From assembly GCF_030272615.1 (NCBI RefSeq), contig NC_081412.1:541712335-541776334 (forward strand): 64,000 bases of DNA, read 5' to 3'. The translations under genes were made by a program, and so were the position numbers. Origin of the DNA: Cryptomeria japonica (taxonomy: Eukaryota > Streptophyta > Pinopsida > Cupressales > Cupressaceae). The notes below the pieces were generated by a model, which was given only the letters and a program-made list of their open reading frames with translations, searched no databases and was not told the origin of the DNA. Each line of letters starts with the position of its first letter. Positions within the stretch are counted from its first letter, which is position 1. Shown here in pieces: positions 1-11,956 of this stretch.

Positions 1-1656
1 ATCAATTGGAAAAATGGGATGAAGATAGACAATTGGCCAAATCACACTTATGGGTAGAAAGAAAAAGGCAAAAAGCCTAGCATGACAAAAACCAAAGTGA
101 AAACCTGGTGAGATATATTTCCCTAGTAGTATTGTGAAGTATGATATATGATATAAGGAGATATAAGGAATGTAATGAATCTCTATTGATATATGAATAC
201 AAATAATTATGGGTTATGATCTATTATGTGTATATGGTATTTTATTATAATTTATAACTAATGCAATATCCAGAATGCATTTCTTTATTTATTAAACAGG
301 ACTGAGTATGGTATCAACATATATCATAAATAAAATGGGATAAAAATAAAATAATACGAACTCCTTTCCAAAATATTTATCACCTGGTTTGAGGTTAGAT
401 TTTCTAACTAAGGTTGGGTTTACAACTCCTTAATCAGAGGATTCTAATATTTTTTCTTTTTTTTTTCTTTTTGCTTTAGAGTATGAATTCTAAGGCTAGT
501 TCTTAGGCAGTTTTAGAACCTAGAGAAAGGTTTTATATTTGTCTTGGGACGTTCATTGAGATGTGCTTGTGAGTAGAGGAGTCATTGGATCTTAGTCCTT
601 AGTTTAGAACAATGCTTAAGCATGGTTGAATGGGTTTCTAATACTAAATGGCAAGTATATTAGAAGAGGTCTATTATGTGTCAAGGGTTGTAATTTTAAG
701 GTTAGATAGGAGATGAAGAAAATTAGATAATTTATTTCCTTTAGGAATTAATAATATGAATGCTAAGAAGGAACTTGGTTATCCATATTTATCTATGTAG
801 TTATATATTTATATATCCATGTATAACTACCATATAGGTGGTAGTTTGGTTCATCATATAGGTGGTAGTTATATCCATATAGTTATATATTTATATCCAT
901 ATGACATAGAGAAATGTGATAGGTACTAAGTGATGGAGAATAGTGGTCATGGTACTATGAGGATGTGTAGAGGTAGAGGAAAGGACAATGTTGGTAGAGG
1001 GATATATTTTAGGGTCCATGATAAGAATAGTTGCACTATTCATTATAGATCTTAAGTCAAACTATCTAAACCACTTTCAATTTTTATAAGTTTGTATGGT
1101 GTACTTGCAAACACATCATGAAACATATCCTCTAGTAATATAAGATGCAATATGTTAACCACATCAACCAACTTATTCATAAAACATTTATTATCTACAT
1201 GAGAATCATGTTCATAATCCTATGAATTTGTCTCTATAATTTGGGTCATAGTAGGTTTTGCATAAGCACTCCTATGTGGTAGGAAAAAAGTGACAAATTT
1301 CTAATATAAAATATATTAATGGTTATACCAAATCTAAACATGGAAAGTTAATATTGTGTTTGAGGGTGAGTAGGATGGGTAAAAAGCATATCACAATAAA
1401 GAACACAAATCCTAATAAAAAAGATATATCAATAAATTTAAATAATGTAGAAATGAAGGGTAGATCTAAAAATAATATGTAATCTAAATAATACAAAACT
1501 AAAAAATTAATATGGAGTAAAATCCTAACTAGAAGGTTGCAGTGAGTATTCAATTAGTCATATTTACCAAAATGAAAAGTAAAATAATGTTTTCTTAGGT
1601 TTAATCTAGGATGATCCAATAAAATGCATATATGTGGGCATAATGAACATGAAATT
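1..1656. other. AT-rich non-genic DNA
   Basis: No convincing coding region. The stretches at about 918-1020 and 1560-1656 resemble, in the same order, the DNA at about 11040-11230 (shared wording such as gataggtact and aaaatgcata), so this is probably a degraded copy of a dispersed repeat. A short direct repeat, catataggtggtagtt, occurs twice near 830-870. Confidence 0.5.
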
Positions 1657-2705
1657 GAGCATAAAAAATGCATACCCTGCTATACCATTACACAATATAT
1701 AATATTAAAATTTGATTGCTTCAATATTTATACAAATGGTTTTACATTATAAGTGATTAGTTATTTAAAGCCTTATATTATCAACACTTAATTATTATTT
1801 ATTTAACTCAAAACTATCTAAACTAATGATGTAAAAATATAAAATCCCCTCCTTATTACATCAATCTGAACAAGGGTGGAAAATCACAAGAGTTTAATGT
1901 AACCCTTTAAAGGACTTTGATGAAGTGCCTTCACCAATCCTCCCTACTCACCAAGGAAATGCCAGATTGTTCCATCAGTGGATCTCTTAACTTCGAACCT
2001 ACAAACATCTTCACAACTTGAGAGAACACAAATTATCTCCAAACTCCATACATACTGATAGAGCAACTTTCCTATTAAATTCCACATTTCCTTCAAGTAT
2101 GTCAAATCCCTCCTTAGTGCTACACATGAGAGAACAACTCTCCTTTAAGATTCCACATCTCCTCTCAATGTATCAAATCTCTCTTCTAGTGCTATGGAGA
2201 TAATCCCTCCTCTGATGCACAAAAGAACATCAACTAAACATATTCAATTGATTCATTTATATTTTACTCACTTGATATCAGATGTGAACCTTTGGATGCC
2301 TTGAAACCCTTGCCAAATTTAGCAAATATGGCCTCAAGAATACAAGCAACATTTGACATATGGATGACCATAATTAAAAGAAAGATCTTGGGTGTTATAT
2401 GAAACTAATAATGCATCCTTAGAACTTCAATAAATTTTAGAGTGACAAGAATATAAACCTTATATCTCCAAGAAAAATAAATTTGACCACCCACTACATA
2501 ATTTAAAAGCTCTAAAAACATAATCTACATGAAGATTTGAACCTTGACTCCCTTCATCAAAAACAAGTTCATAGATCCAATATACTACAAATCACATCTT
2601 GCATAACTATTATTTTTTCAATATTCATTGAAAGTAAACCTTAAAAACACCATTTCTTAACCAATTCCCTTATATTTCATATAGATAAAACCTTTACATT
2701 TGATA
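1657..2705. repeat. Segmental duplication, left flank copy (X1)
   Basis: This stretch is closely similar to 5021-6268, beginning at the shared gcataaaaaatgcatacc and continuing through matching phrases (tccttattacatcaatct, gatatcagatgtgaacc, ccaattccc) to about 2705. It is the outer part of a tandem duplicate whose other parts are the UGT upstream region and the UGT gene. No gene is visible; the short ORFs are not conserved between the copies. Confidence 0.8.
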
Positions 2706-4329
2706 GATAAATGAACCTTAAAAAGAAGGCAAAATGTCAAACACTTTACCTTAAAAACCATTAAATCATTTTTTTAATATCTTAATACTAAGATTCAAAC
2801 ATTCAAAAGTGAACCTTTATGCCTTGTAGAAATACAACAAGAAGAATTATTGGCTCGACATTGCATCTATCCTAAACTCCATACAACAAAATGATTTACA
2901 CACTTTTTAATTCAACATTCATATCGTTGTTCACAAGCACATTGCTATCTTTACTCGATTGCATTTAAAATAGCGACTTACACATGTTTTCCATATGTTC
3001 TCACGCTCAACAAATTCCTTCAAACTTTTGCGTCATGAGAGTCTAAAGCAGGTTGAATGCATGGATGTATGCATATAAAAACATCTCACTTTTTCTTCCA
3101 TGCTCAGCATTTACCATCCTCAAGCCCTTTAAACTTACCATGGATGTATGCATATTAAAAATAACAAGTTCCTGACTATGCATATTCTCTACTCTTTCTA
3201 TATGCATCATTATTTGTTTCTCCAATTCTTGCAATAATGAACAAAACACTATATCATAGTTGATTCTTAAAATGAAAACATTGAACTCCTTTAAATAATA
3301 GCAATAAACATCAAATTATGTCAAAATCCCATTTAGTAAGTTCAATGTAGAAGATTGAAGTGAGACGATTGATCAAATTTAAATTTTAAATTTTAAACTG
3401 GAAAGAGAAGTTTTCAATTATGGGTTCGCACCTATGATAAATACAATTGTTCTAGAATGGAATACCAATCAAATCTAGGTGTAAAATTATGCTTAAATAA
3501 AAGTAGGTGTGTATCTATGTGCAATAAATAGGTGGATATGATAAATGTATAAAATGTGAGTAAATGGATAGATTAGGGCTAAATATGTAAAAACAATTGT
3601 GTCATTAAATAAAAATGTTAGAGAAATAAGTATAAATTCATACTAACTTGAATTTTTTGTCACAATATACATATATAAAGGAAATTACCTTAAATTAAAT
3701 GAAAAATGACATGGTCATACAAATTTCACCATATGCTATTATGGGGTGACTTTAATATTATTCGAATCAAACCACTCAAGCAATAAATTTATATTTCATA
3801 TAATTTAATAAAATTCTGGGTTCGGCCTTCTACCGATAAAAAAAATAAAATTATATTTCATATAATTTCTAAATTGATTTTAAAATTAAATGTAATTAAT
3901 CTTATTTAATTATTTTTATTAATTTGTGTGTGTACGCACATATTCACAATCCTTGGGTTGTTGTCAACGAGCTAGGAGACCCCTCCTTGGTCATATGTAT
4001 GTCTTCGACGATCGACCTTGCATCCACTTCACACTCGACAAAGTCGTCAGATAATCATTATACCATATTAATTCATCACATTATTAACGTTGCATTTAAA
4101 AATGCCATCAATCACATTAAATAGCATCATAATATCAAATGTCATAATAATATCAATGTCTAACAAAATAAATTAATCTAAAACTTATTAGCCTAAAACT
4201 GGTCGTGACATGAATAAGTAGATGGTTGGGTTGAAAGTCAGTTTAAATTTGGATAGAAGTTAGTTGGAAATGGAAGGCAAGCATTTAAGATTTTATAATT
4301 TGTATTTATTTTAATTTTTAATTATAAAT
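2706..4329. other. Extra segment present only in the left duplicate
   Basis: In the right copy the flank joins the UGT upstream region directly near 6268. In the left copy these 1.6 kb intervene. It is AT-rich and without a supported gene. Its middle (3330-3620) belongs to a dispersed repeat seen again at 11225-11480. Either an insertion in the left copy or a deletion from the right copy explains it. Confidence 0.6.
3330..3620 (+). repeat. Dispersed repeat, copy 1
   Basis: It aligns by eye with 11225-11480: both contain an attttaa-ctggaaag run, then caattatggg-tcgcacc/tcacccc, then ataattgtt-tgaaatggaata, an AGTAGGTG/GGTAGGTG motif, and a run of agtaaat-gata near the end. Divergence is high, so the copies are old. 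The family is not recognised. Confidence 0.5.
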
Positions 4330-4802
4330 GGTAGTTCCATTGATGGGAGATTAGATATGGATTCTAGTCTTTACACTAATTCATTAAATAATTAGATCAT
4401 TTAATTACTTAACAAAAAGAGATGTAGAAAATTACACCAATTAAATTATATATACTATTTATCTAATTAATTATTATGGAGAGAGATGCAAGTGTGCTTA
4501 CACAAGATTATTATAGTGGTGAAAAGTAGTGATGTTAGATGTGTTATTAGGATAGTTAATGTTAAGTGTGAAATAATAATGGTTAAAATATTATAGTAAA
4601 AATGAGATATTTTATATGAAACACTTAATTATAATAAGACATAAAATATTATATTATCATAAATTTATATTATGTACAAAAAAAATATCACTTCAAAATA
4701 AATTACTAATTCTATTAAAAAAAAAATTGAAATGATAAGTGTATCATTTTAAGAATAGATTCCAATCTTATTTCTATTTTTTCAGAGTACAATTATGACT
4801 AA
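4330..4802 (+). repeat. Duplicate of the UGT upstream region, attached to the UGT relic
   Basis: It corresponds closely to 6283-6835 in front of the intact UGT: the same phrases occur in the same order (gatgcaagtgtgcttacaca, aatgagatattttatatgaa, caattatgacta). It ends at 4802, where it joins codon 340 of the UGT coding sequence directly. It would have been the promoter and 5' region of the left gene copy. Confidence 0.8.
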
Positions 4803-5020
4803 GTCGCCTCAGCTTGACATCTTATTTCACAAGTCGAAGGGTGGAATTCGACAATGGAGAGCATCACCGCTGGAGTGGGCATGCTGACGTGGTCTCTACA
4901 TTCTGATCAGATAACTCGGGAGTTGAGAGCGGGCGTGGAAGTGAAAGAATGGGGAAGTGCAGAGGAAAATGAGATGGTGAGTGCGGAGGAGATAGAGAAA
5001 GCAGTGAAACGATTGATTGG
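4803..5020 (+). pseudogene. UDP-glycosyltransferase relic, 3' fragment
   Basis: The sequence matches codons 340-424 of the intact UGT at 7284-8696, covering the sugar-donor (PSPG) box and the region after it, at high nucleotide identity. It is not functional. Everything from about 450 bp upstream of the start codon to codon 340 is missing. A 22-bp deletion removes the conserved HCGW part of the donor box and breaks the frame. A second deletion of about 17 bp removes the residues after the terminal Asp-Gln. The fragment stops abruptly at 5020, where repeat DNA similar to 1657 begins. Both small deletions lie between short direct repeats still visible in the intact gene (GTGG and GATCA). The relic is the truncated left member of a tandem duplicate. 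Confidence 0.9.
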
Positions 5021-6268
5021 GCATAAAAAATGCATACCCTAACTATACCATTACACAATATACAATATTAAAATTTAATTTCTTCAAGATTTATACAAAT
5101 AATTTTACAATATAATTGATTAGTTATTTAGAGCCTTATTTTCTCATTTCAAATTTAATTTCTTCAAGATTTATACAAATAATTTTACATTATAATTGAT
5201 TAGTTATTTAGAGTCTTATTTTCTCATTTCAAACCGAAATCTTTATTTATAGGAATAAATTCGCACAACTAACTATTAAACTAGCATTATCAACACTTAA
5301 TTATTATTTATTTAATTTAAAACTATCTAAACTATTGATGTAAAAATCTTACATCCCTCCTTATTACATCAATCTAAACAAGGTTGGAAAATTGCAAGAG
5401 TTGAATGTAACCCTTTAGAGGATTTTAATGAAGTGCCTTCACCAATCCTCCTTACTCACCAAGGAAACACTAGATTGTTCATCAATGGATCTCAAGTAAC
5501 TTTGAACCTACAAACATCTATACAACTTGAGAGAACAAAAAGTGTCTCCAAACTCTATACATAATGATATAACAACTTTTCTATGAAACTCCACATCTCC
5601 TTCAAGTGTGTCAAATCCCTTCTTAGTGCTACACATGAGAGAAAGACTCTCCTTTGAGATTCCACATCTCCTATCATTGTATCAAATCTCTCTTCTAGTG
5701 CTATGTAAATAATCCCTCCTGCTATGTACAAAAGAACATCAACTAAACATATCTAATTGATTCATTTATATTATACTCACTTGATATCAGATGTGAACCT
5801 TTTGATGCCTTGAAACCCTTGCCAAATTTAACAAATATGGCCTCAAGAATACAAACAACATTTGACATATGAATAACCATAATTAAAAGAAAGAGCTTGG
5901 GTGTTATATGCAGCTAATAATACATCCTTGGAACTTTAATTCATTTTAGAGTGGCAAGAATTTAAACCTTATATCTCCAAGAAAACTAAATTTGCAAACT
6001 CCCACTACATCATTTAAAAGCTCTCAAAAGATAATCTACTTGAAGATTTGAACCTTGACCTCCTTCATCAAAAACAAGTTCATAGATCAAATATACTACA
6101 AATCACATCTTGAATAACTATTCTTTTTTTTATATTCATTGGACGTAAACCTAGATTAATACCATGTAAAAGATAATTATTTCAGGAATAGAAATCTCAT
6201 GTCTTGCTAACAAATACAATTTTTCAACCAATTCCCTTTATATTTCATTTAGATAAAACTTCTACAGT
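5021..6268. repeat. Segmental duplication, right flank copy (X2)
   Basis: This is the counterpart of 1657-2705. It starts exactly where the UGT relic breaks off, so 5020/5021 is the junction of the tandem duplication. It differs from X1 by a local 80-bp tandem duplication near its start and by a short insertion near 6160-6215. No gene is supported. Confidence 0.8.
5071..5230. repeat. 80-bp tandem duplication
   Basis: Two head-to-tail 80-bp units, 5071-5150 and 5151-5230, each beginning aaatttaatttcttcaagat and differing at only a few bases. The corresponding place in X1 has a single copy, so this duplication postdates the segmental duplication. Confidence 0.9.
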
Positions 6269-7283
6269 TGATTGTTTCATTAATGGGAGATTAGATTTTG
6301 ATTTGGGTCTGTACACTAATTCATTAAATAATTAGATTATCTAATTACTTAACAAAGAGAGATGTATAAAATTACACCAATTAAATAAATATCATTTCTT
6401 TAAGTAATTTGATGATCGATGGGATATTAAAGGTTAAATTTCAATTAATTCAATATATACAATTTATCTAATTAATTATTACGGAGAGTGATGCAAGTGT
6501 GCTTACACAAGATTATTATAGTGGTGAAAATAGTGATGTTAGATGTGTTATTAAGATGCGATTAATTTTAAGTGTGAAATAATAATGGTTAAAATATTAT
6601 AATAAAAATGAGATATTTTATATGAAACATTTAATTATAATAAGACAGAAAAACATTATAATATCATAAATTTATATTTTGTATAAAAAATATCACTTCA
6701 AAATAAATTACTAATTCTATAAAATTATTTTTCAAAATAGTAAGTGTATCATTTTAACATTAGATTCCAATCATATTTCTATTTTTTTAGAGTGCAATTA
6801 TGACTAAACAATCCACTACAATTATGACTAAGCAATCCACAACATCGATCATTTTTAAAGAAGTTGGTCTTCCATTAACTTCATCTTAAACATCAAATAA
6901 AATTGTTAATAGAATATATAGAGAGAGAGAAACTGAATATGATTTGTAACAGATTTTAATCAATATTACTTGACTTTACCTACTTGTAATTATAACATAA
7001 ACATTACATCACACCCACTATTTGGATTTCAGCCTATTAAAGAGAACCAAATTTTTCATTCACTAAAGAAGATTCCCTGAGAGTGCGCTCTCACTCACAA
7101 AAGACAAACTAGCAAGTTGATGAATAACGCCATTTCTCACTTGTCATTGTTCTATGATGCTGCTCACAGGAGCCGACACGGTACAGAGTTTGAGTTTTAT
7201 TGGGAAACAAATTTCTTCATTTCTAAACCATTGTATTTGTTCCTTTTGTTGTAAGTCGGTGCATTGAGATTGCTTCAGGAACA
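6269..7283 (+). promoter_or_regulatory. Upstream region of the intact UGT gene
   Basis: The first part (to about 6835) is duplicated in front of the UGT relic at 4330-4802. It holds a 24-bp tandem repeat at 6795-6818 and 6819-6842 (caattatgacta...). I see no confident TATA box or other core promoter element, so the transcription start is unknown. Calling it a promoter region rests only on its position in front of the gene. Confidence 0.4.
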
Positions 7284-8696
7284 ATGGGCGGAGATGAAAA
7301 TGGCTTGAGAATTCAAGTGGTAGTGGTGCCACTCCCCTTACAGGGACACCTCAATCAGCTCCTCCATTTTTCCAGAGTTATCGCCCAACGAGGAGCAACC
7401 GTATCCTTCGTGGCCACCTCCGCCCATATTCACCAAGTCCGCCGCCGTGTTCAGGGATGGGATCTTCACAACTTCGATATTCGCTTCAAGGAATTGCCCA
7501 TGCCTCATCTCCCAGCTGAAGAGATTGATGCTCAGAGCTCTCTTATGTTTCCGTTTCATTTGATTCCTCTGTTTGAAGCCGTGGAGTATCAGCTAGGGTC
7601 GCATGTTGATCAGATTCTGGGCACTATCTGCTCCGAGAACAATAATAGAGTGGTTATAGTCCACGACTCGATTATGGGATGGATTCAGACTCTGGCTAAA
7701 AAACATTCAGTCCCTGCCTATATCTTCAGCTGCATTGGCGCTTATTATAGGCTATGGATGAAGCGGGTAAGTGATCAGACATGGGGTTTGTCCCCTCTTA
7801 ACATATCATTGAAGCGTTGCTTTCCGGAAAGATTGCTCAAATATGCTATGCGCCAAAGGTCTCTGTTAGAGCCTGCCAAGGGATATATCATAAACACATT
7901 CAGCACACTGGAATCAGAATTCGTTCACCAGGGAAGAGAGGAATTAATCTACAGTGGGAAGCCTGTGTGGAGCGTGGGTCCTCTTCTTCCGCAGGCCTTC
8001 TTCAATGATGAACGGCGGTTGCAATTACAGGCGGACACAGAATGCGTGATATGGTTAGATAGACAGGCTCCGGCGTCCGTTCTCTATGTTTCATTTGGTA
8101 GTATATCTTCTCTTTCGGCGACACAGATTGGAGAATTGGCCGACGGATTGGAACGCAGCGGTCAACCTTTCTTGTGGGTGCTCAGGATTTCCGACGGGGC
8201 CCACTCCTCGACAGAGGAGCAGTTCGATTCGGCTTGCAAGTTTCTAAAACAGGGGTACGAGAAGCGATTAGAGGGACGGGGTTTTATTGTGAGGAATTGG
8301 GCGCCTCAGCTTGACATCTTATTTCACAAGTCGACCGGTGGGTTTTTAACGCACTGTGGATGGAATTCGACAGTGGAGAGCATCAGCGCCGGAGTGGGCA
8401 TGCTGACGTGGCCTCTACATTCCGATCAGTTTGCCAATTCGGCCCTGATCACTGGGGAGTTGAAAGCGGGCGTGGAAGTGAAAGAATGGGGAAATGCGGA
8501 GGAAAATGAGACTGTGAGTGCGGAGGAGGTTGAGAAAGCAGTGAAGCGATTGATGAGGAGTGAGGAGGGAATGCAAGTGAGAAAGAGGGTGCAGGAATTG
8601 AAAGGCGAGGCTCGAAAGGCCGTAGGCGATGGAGGGTCTTCGTGTAAAGATATGGATTCTCTTCTCCATCACTTTTCTCAGTCAATTTCTTATTAG
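7284..8696 (+). CDS. UDP-glycosyltransferase, zeatin O-glucosyltransferase-like
   Basis: A complete single-exon ORF of 470 residues, the usual length of plant family-1 glycosyltransferases. These cytosolic enzymes move a sugar from a UDP-sugar to a small acceptor. The N-terminal acceptor domain has the catalytic His at residue 22 in LPLQGHLNQLL, a wording typical of zeatin O-glucosyltransferases (UGT93-like), and the partner Asp at about 128 (VHDS). The C-terminal half holds a full 44-residue PSPG donor box, W339 to Q382, with HCGW at 357-360 and the final Gln usual for UDP-glucose. No signal peptide or membrane segment is seen. The start is the first ATG of the frame and lies just before the conserved N-terminal strand. 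The acceptor could be cytokinin or another small molecule; sequence alone does not decide. It is the intact right copy of a tandem duplicate whose left copy is a relic. Confidence 0.93.
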   Translation: MGGDENGLRIQVVVVPLPLQGHLNQLLHFSRVIAQRGATVSFVATSAHIHQVRRRVQGWDLHNFDIRFKELPMPHLPAEEIDAQSSLMFPFHLIPLFEAVEYQLGSHVDQILGTICSENNNRVVIVHDSIMGWIQTLAKKHSVPAYIFSCIGAYYRLWMKRVSDQTWGLSPLNISLKRCFPERLLKYAMRQRSLLEPAKGYIINTFSTLESEFVHQGREELIYSGKPVWSVGPLLPQAFFNDERRLQLQADTECVIWLDRQAPASVLYVSFGSISSLSATQIGELADGLERSGQPFLWVLRISDGAHSSTEEQFDSACKFLKQGYEKRLEGRGFIVRNWAPQLDILFHKSTGGFLTHCGWNSTVESISAGVGMLTWPLHSDQFANSALITGELKAGVEVKEWGNAEENETVSAEEVEKAVKRLMRSEEGMQVRKRVQELKGEARKAVGDGGSSCKDMDSLLHHFSQSISY

Positions 8697-8932
8697 AGTA
8701 GGCAACCGGCCAGCCTGCTTAGAGAGCGTACGTCCGGCCACTTCGACGGTGATAGAAAATCTAGGGTCCATAATTCTCACTATTAATCTGTCACTTAATG
8801 TCTATAGTAGTCACTTAATGTCTATAGTAGAGATTTTGTCATTGAAATGAGTTTTTTTTTTTTTTTTTTTTTTTAAATCAATGAAATATTTAGATTTAGT
8901 CTAGGACTAAACTCATTCATAGCACTAGTTAT
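8697..8932. other. UGT 3' flank with poly(T) run
   Basis: It contains a 16-bp direct repeat (cacttaatgtctatag, twice near 8795-8828) and a run of 23 T at 8852-8874. No clear polyadenylation signal is seen in the first 200 bases after the stop codon. Confidence 0.6.
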
Positions 8933-9060
8933 GGGTAAATGCACAAAGATGGGAGACCAAAAGGGGATCTTAAGTGACCACTATTTTTCAAAAATTAGGA
9001 AATTATGATCTTGGATGAGAAATCGAAAATAGTTACACTAAATGATGGGCTCAATAATTG
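8933..9060 (+). repeat. Terminal fragment of the R-type inverted-repeat element
   Basis: It starts gggtaaatgcacaaagatgg, nearly the same as the left end of the large element at 15978 and the inverted right end at 35073. The similarity continues through accaaaagggg-tcttaag, gccact/gaccact and the cgaaaat/gaagat-agttacact region. Only the one end is present, so this is a solo or truncated copy, 240 bp downstream of the UGT stop codon. Confidence 0.75.
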
Positions 9061-11224
9061 ACCTTGTTTTACTTGTTTTACTTGTTTTATCACACATCTC
9101 ACAAGATATTTTATATTCTTTTAAGACTTTGACATGAAATTTATTAAGACTTTTTAAGTTTAATAGATGATATATGTCATATAACATGAATGCATGTGTT
9201 TTGTGAATATTTATGGATTATATTATCTTATGATGTGATAAATGGTAGTAATGTGGATGCATGCTTTTAAGCCACTAACCTGCAAAATGTAGTCCACCTG
9301 CTAACCTGCAACATGTTAGAACACACCTGTACACTGAGAAGTGGGGTGGGGAATCAAGATATCATAATTTTAGACTTGCAACTCTTTGATACAGCCTATC
9401 AATCTAAGATAGAGTTTCCCAATTATTTTTGGTGTGCATTAAGGAGTTTGAATTTCCTTTTTGAATTTTTAGTAGTTTGGTGTGTTAATATGCTTCTTTG
9501 TAGTGTTTTCTAAGTGTTACTCACAATGGTGCAGTTCTAACTTGCTAGTTTACTAGCAATCATAGAATTATATCAAACTTACATCAACCAATAATATCAT
9601 CTCTTAGAGGTACATCTTTATTGGGTACTTTGAATGTACAAATTATATCTATGATTATTCAACTTATTATAGATTGTGGTAGCAACTATGTTGAGTTATA
9701 ATGCATTCATGATATAACTTGTAATGTCCTAGCTATAATATTGCAAATGGATTTCTCACATGATGTATTTGTTCATCCGACTAAATAAGTTGAATTAGTT
9801 GTACTAATTTATAATTACATTTTTCTTAACAAGAGGTAAGTTGTTGTGATCATTGTATTCCACTCTACTGGATAAGTGAGTAGTGCCTACGCTTTGTAAT
9901 TGCACTCTACTGAATAAGAAATCAACTAGTGCTTGTGCTTTGTGATTGTGCTCCACTAAATAAGCGAGAAGTGCCTATGCTTATTGTAATTCCACACTTT
10001 GTTGAATAAGTGTAGAAGTGTTTTCTTTTAATTTCTTGCATAACACACTCTACTAAATTAAAGTTTTGGCCAACTCTAATGCCTATAGTGTTTCTTTTCA
10101 TATTGTTATATTAAAGTTAGTTAGTGTGGTCTTATACATCGTACTAGTATGTTCTCACATTTCCCATCTTAGAAATTGGGTGATCAAAAAGTGATAAGGA
10201 CATTGCATTGGTGATTCGTTTTTGTTGAAAAATAAAAATTAAAAACTAATGAGTTGCTTATTATAGAAAAAGGTTGGTTTCACACACCAAAAAAAACCTA
10301 GAAATGATAATTTAAATCTAAATAACAGGGTGAAATGGAAATAATTAAGATTAGGAATATGATTGGGTAAAAAATTAAATGAAATAAAATACTTAAAGAG
10401 ACTAAACAAGTCTTTAGAAACATTAGGAAGTAGAATGATGTGCAAAAGGGATAAAAACAATGGCATAAAACACACACAAGTAAAAATGGATACAACCTAG
10501 GGATAAATGTGTGATGAGGGTATGCATATTCTATTATCACGCGATCCTATTACATCCTCCATATAGATTATTATTATGTCATGTTTATCTTGTAATATTT
10601 TTGTGAACAGATCTTAGGCATCTTGATCTTGGGATAAGTACCTCCATATAGTTGATCCTAAAAAAAGCTATCCTCAAGAGATGAAATTGGTTAAATACAA
10701 GGTACATATGTATACCATGAACCAACACATAAGCACTTTTTTTTGTGGGTCAATCTTATCACCCTACCATAACAGTGTTACTTTTATCTCACTTTTAATA
10801 TTTTTTTCTTATATTATAAATATTTGATGAATATTGTATGAGGTTTTGGAAAAAAACTATGAGTGAAATAAATTAAATTAACCCTTTAAAATTATGTTAA
10901 CTTAAAAAAAATAATTAAATGGAAGAGTATAATGGTGAAATTTGTTAAAGTGTGGAAGTTATATTCATCATACGGGTGATAGATATAATGAGAGGAGCAT
11001 ATGTAAGATATATTCTATAAGGTGGAGACTAAGTGAAAAAAGGATAGGTACTTAATGGTAGGACAATATTGGACATGGCATTATAAGGTAGAAATTGATA
11101 AAACTAAGGTTGAGATGAGTAGGATCAATTAGGTTCACCAAAATAAAAAAAATATTTCTTGGGTTCATCTAGGTTAACCTAACAAAATGCATACATGTAC
11201 ACATAATGACAAATTGCATGCCAA
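9061..11224. other. AT-rich non-genic DNA
   Basis: No supported gene; the small ORFs here lack any recognisable motif. It includes the tandem repeat at 9854-10020 and, near 11040-11224, DNA resembling parts of 918-1656. Confidence 0.6.
9854..10020. repeat. Tandem repeat, four imperfect 41-46-bp units
   Basis: Units start near 9854, 9895, 9941 and 9985. Each reads roughly tgtaattccactctactgaa, taagtgagaagtgcctatgctt. The units are well diverged from each other. Confidence 0.8.
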
Positions 11225-11480
11225 AAGAGCGTTTAGTTAGTGGAATGATGAAGGTGGCTAATTGTTCAAGTATAAATTTTTAATTGGAAAGGGATAGTCT
11301 ACAATTATGGGGTCACCCCATGACAATATAATTGTTATGAAATGGAATAACTATCAAATATTGGTGAAAAATAATTAAATGGAGGTAGGTGCATAGATAT
11401 GTGTGAAAAATAGATAGATAAGACCAATATATTCAAGTGTGAGTAAATAAATAAAGTAGGGTTATATGTATAAGAATATG
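11225..11480 (+). repeat. Dispersed repeat, copy 2
   Basis: Counterpart of 3330-3620. Here it directly follows DNA resembling 918-1020 and 1560-1656, so this locus may keep a more continuous copy of one repeat family. At the first locus about 1.7 kb (1657-3330) separates the two parts. Confidence 0.5.
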
Positions 11481-11550
11481 TATGTAAAGCCTTCCTTCAT
11501 GGGGTCAAGGGATTTTATTACACTAAGTTGGAAACCTCTTGATCTCTTCC

Positions 11551-11956
11551 TAACACAAGGTGGATCAAAATGAACTTTGATGGTTCTTTAAGAGGCAACC
11601 TAGGTAAGTCATGTGCAAATTTTACTTTCAAATACGTGTAACTAGAAAGGTGATTGTAAGAAATAGTTTCCCTTTTCCTCTAAGAAATAATAAGGAATCC
11701 AAATTGCATTCGATTTGGCTTATTATGGATGAAGGTTTAAACAAAAGGCTTCAAAAGAAATTGTTGAAGGAAAATTGTTGATCATTATCAATTTTCTTTG
11801 AATGATAAATGTTTATAATTGGAATTTGAGGGGTATCCTTAGAAATTGTCTAATTCTTTTGAAGTAACTTGACATGATTAGGAGTTGGGGCATATGTATA
11901 GAGAGGCTAATTGAGAAGTCAACATGTTAGCAAATGAGTTCATTGATGTTGAATAA
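11551..11956 (+). pseudogene. LINE-type RNase H domain, decayed fragment
   Basis: The conceptual translation starts with MNFDGSLRGNLGKS, the first strand of the RNase H domain carried at the C-terminus of plant non-LTR retrotransposons. An NNKESKLHS block matches the second acidic motif region, and HMYREAN...VNMLANEF matches the terminal helix. Several frame breaks and an in-frame stop interrupt it, and no reverse transcriptase is adjacent. It resembles the RNase H of the LINE at 37777-42622 but is a separate, older relic. Confidence 0.75.

Noticed and set aside
1323-1553. 76-codon hydrophobic minus-strand ORF
   Set aside because: AT-rich chance ORF with no motif or supporting context.
8415-8685. 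Minus-strand ORFs of 78-85 codons inside the UGT
   Set aside because: Antisense shadows of the UGT coding sequence.
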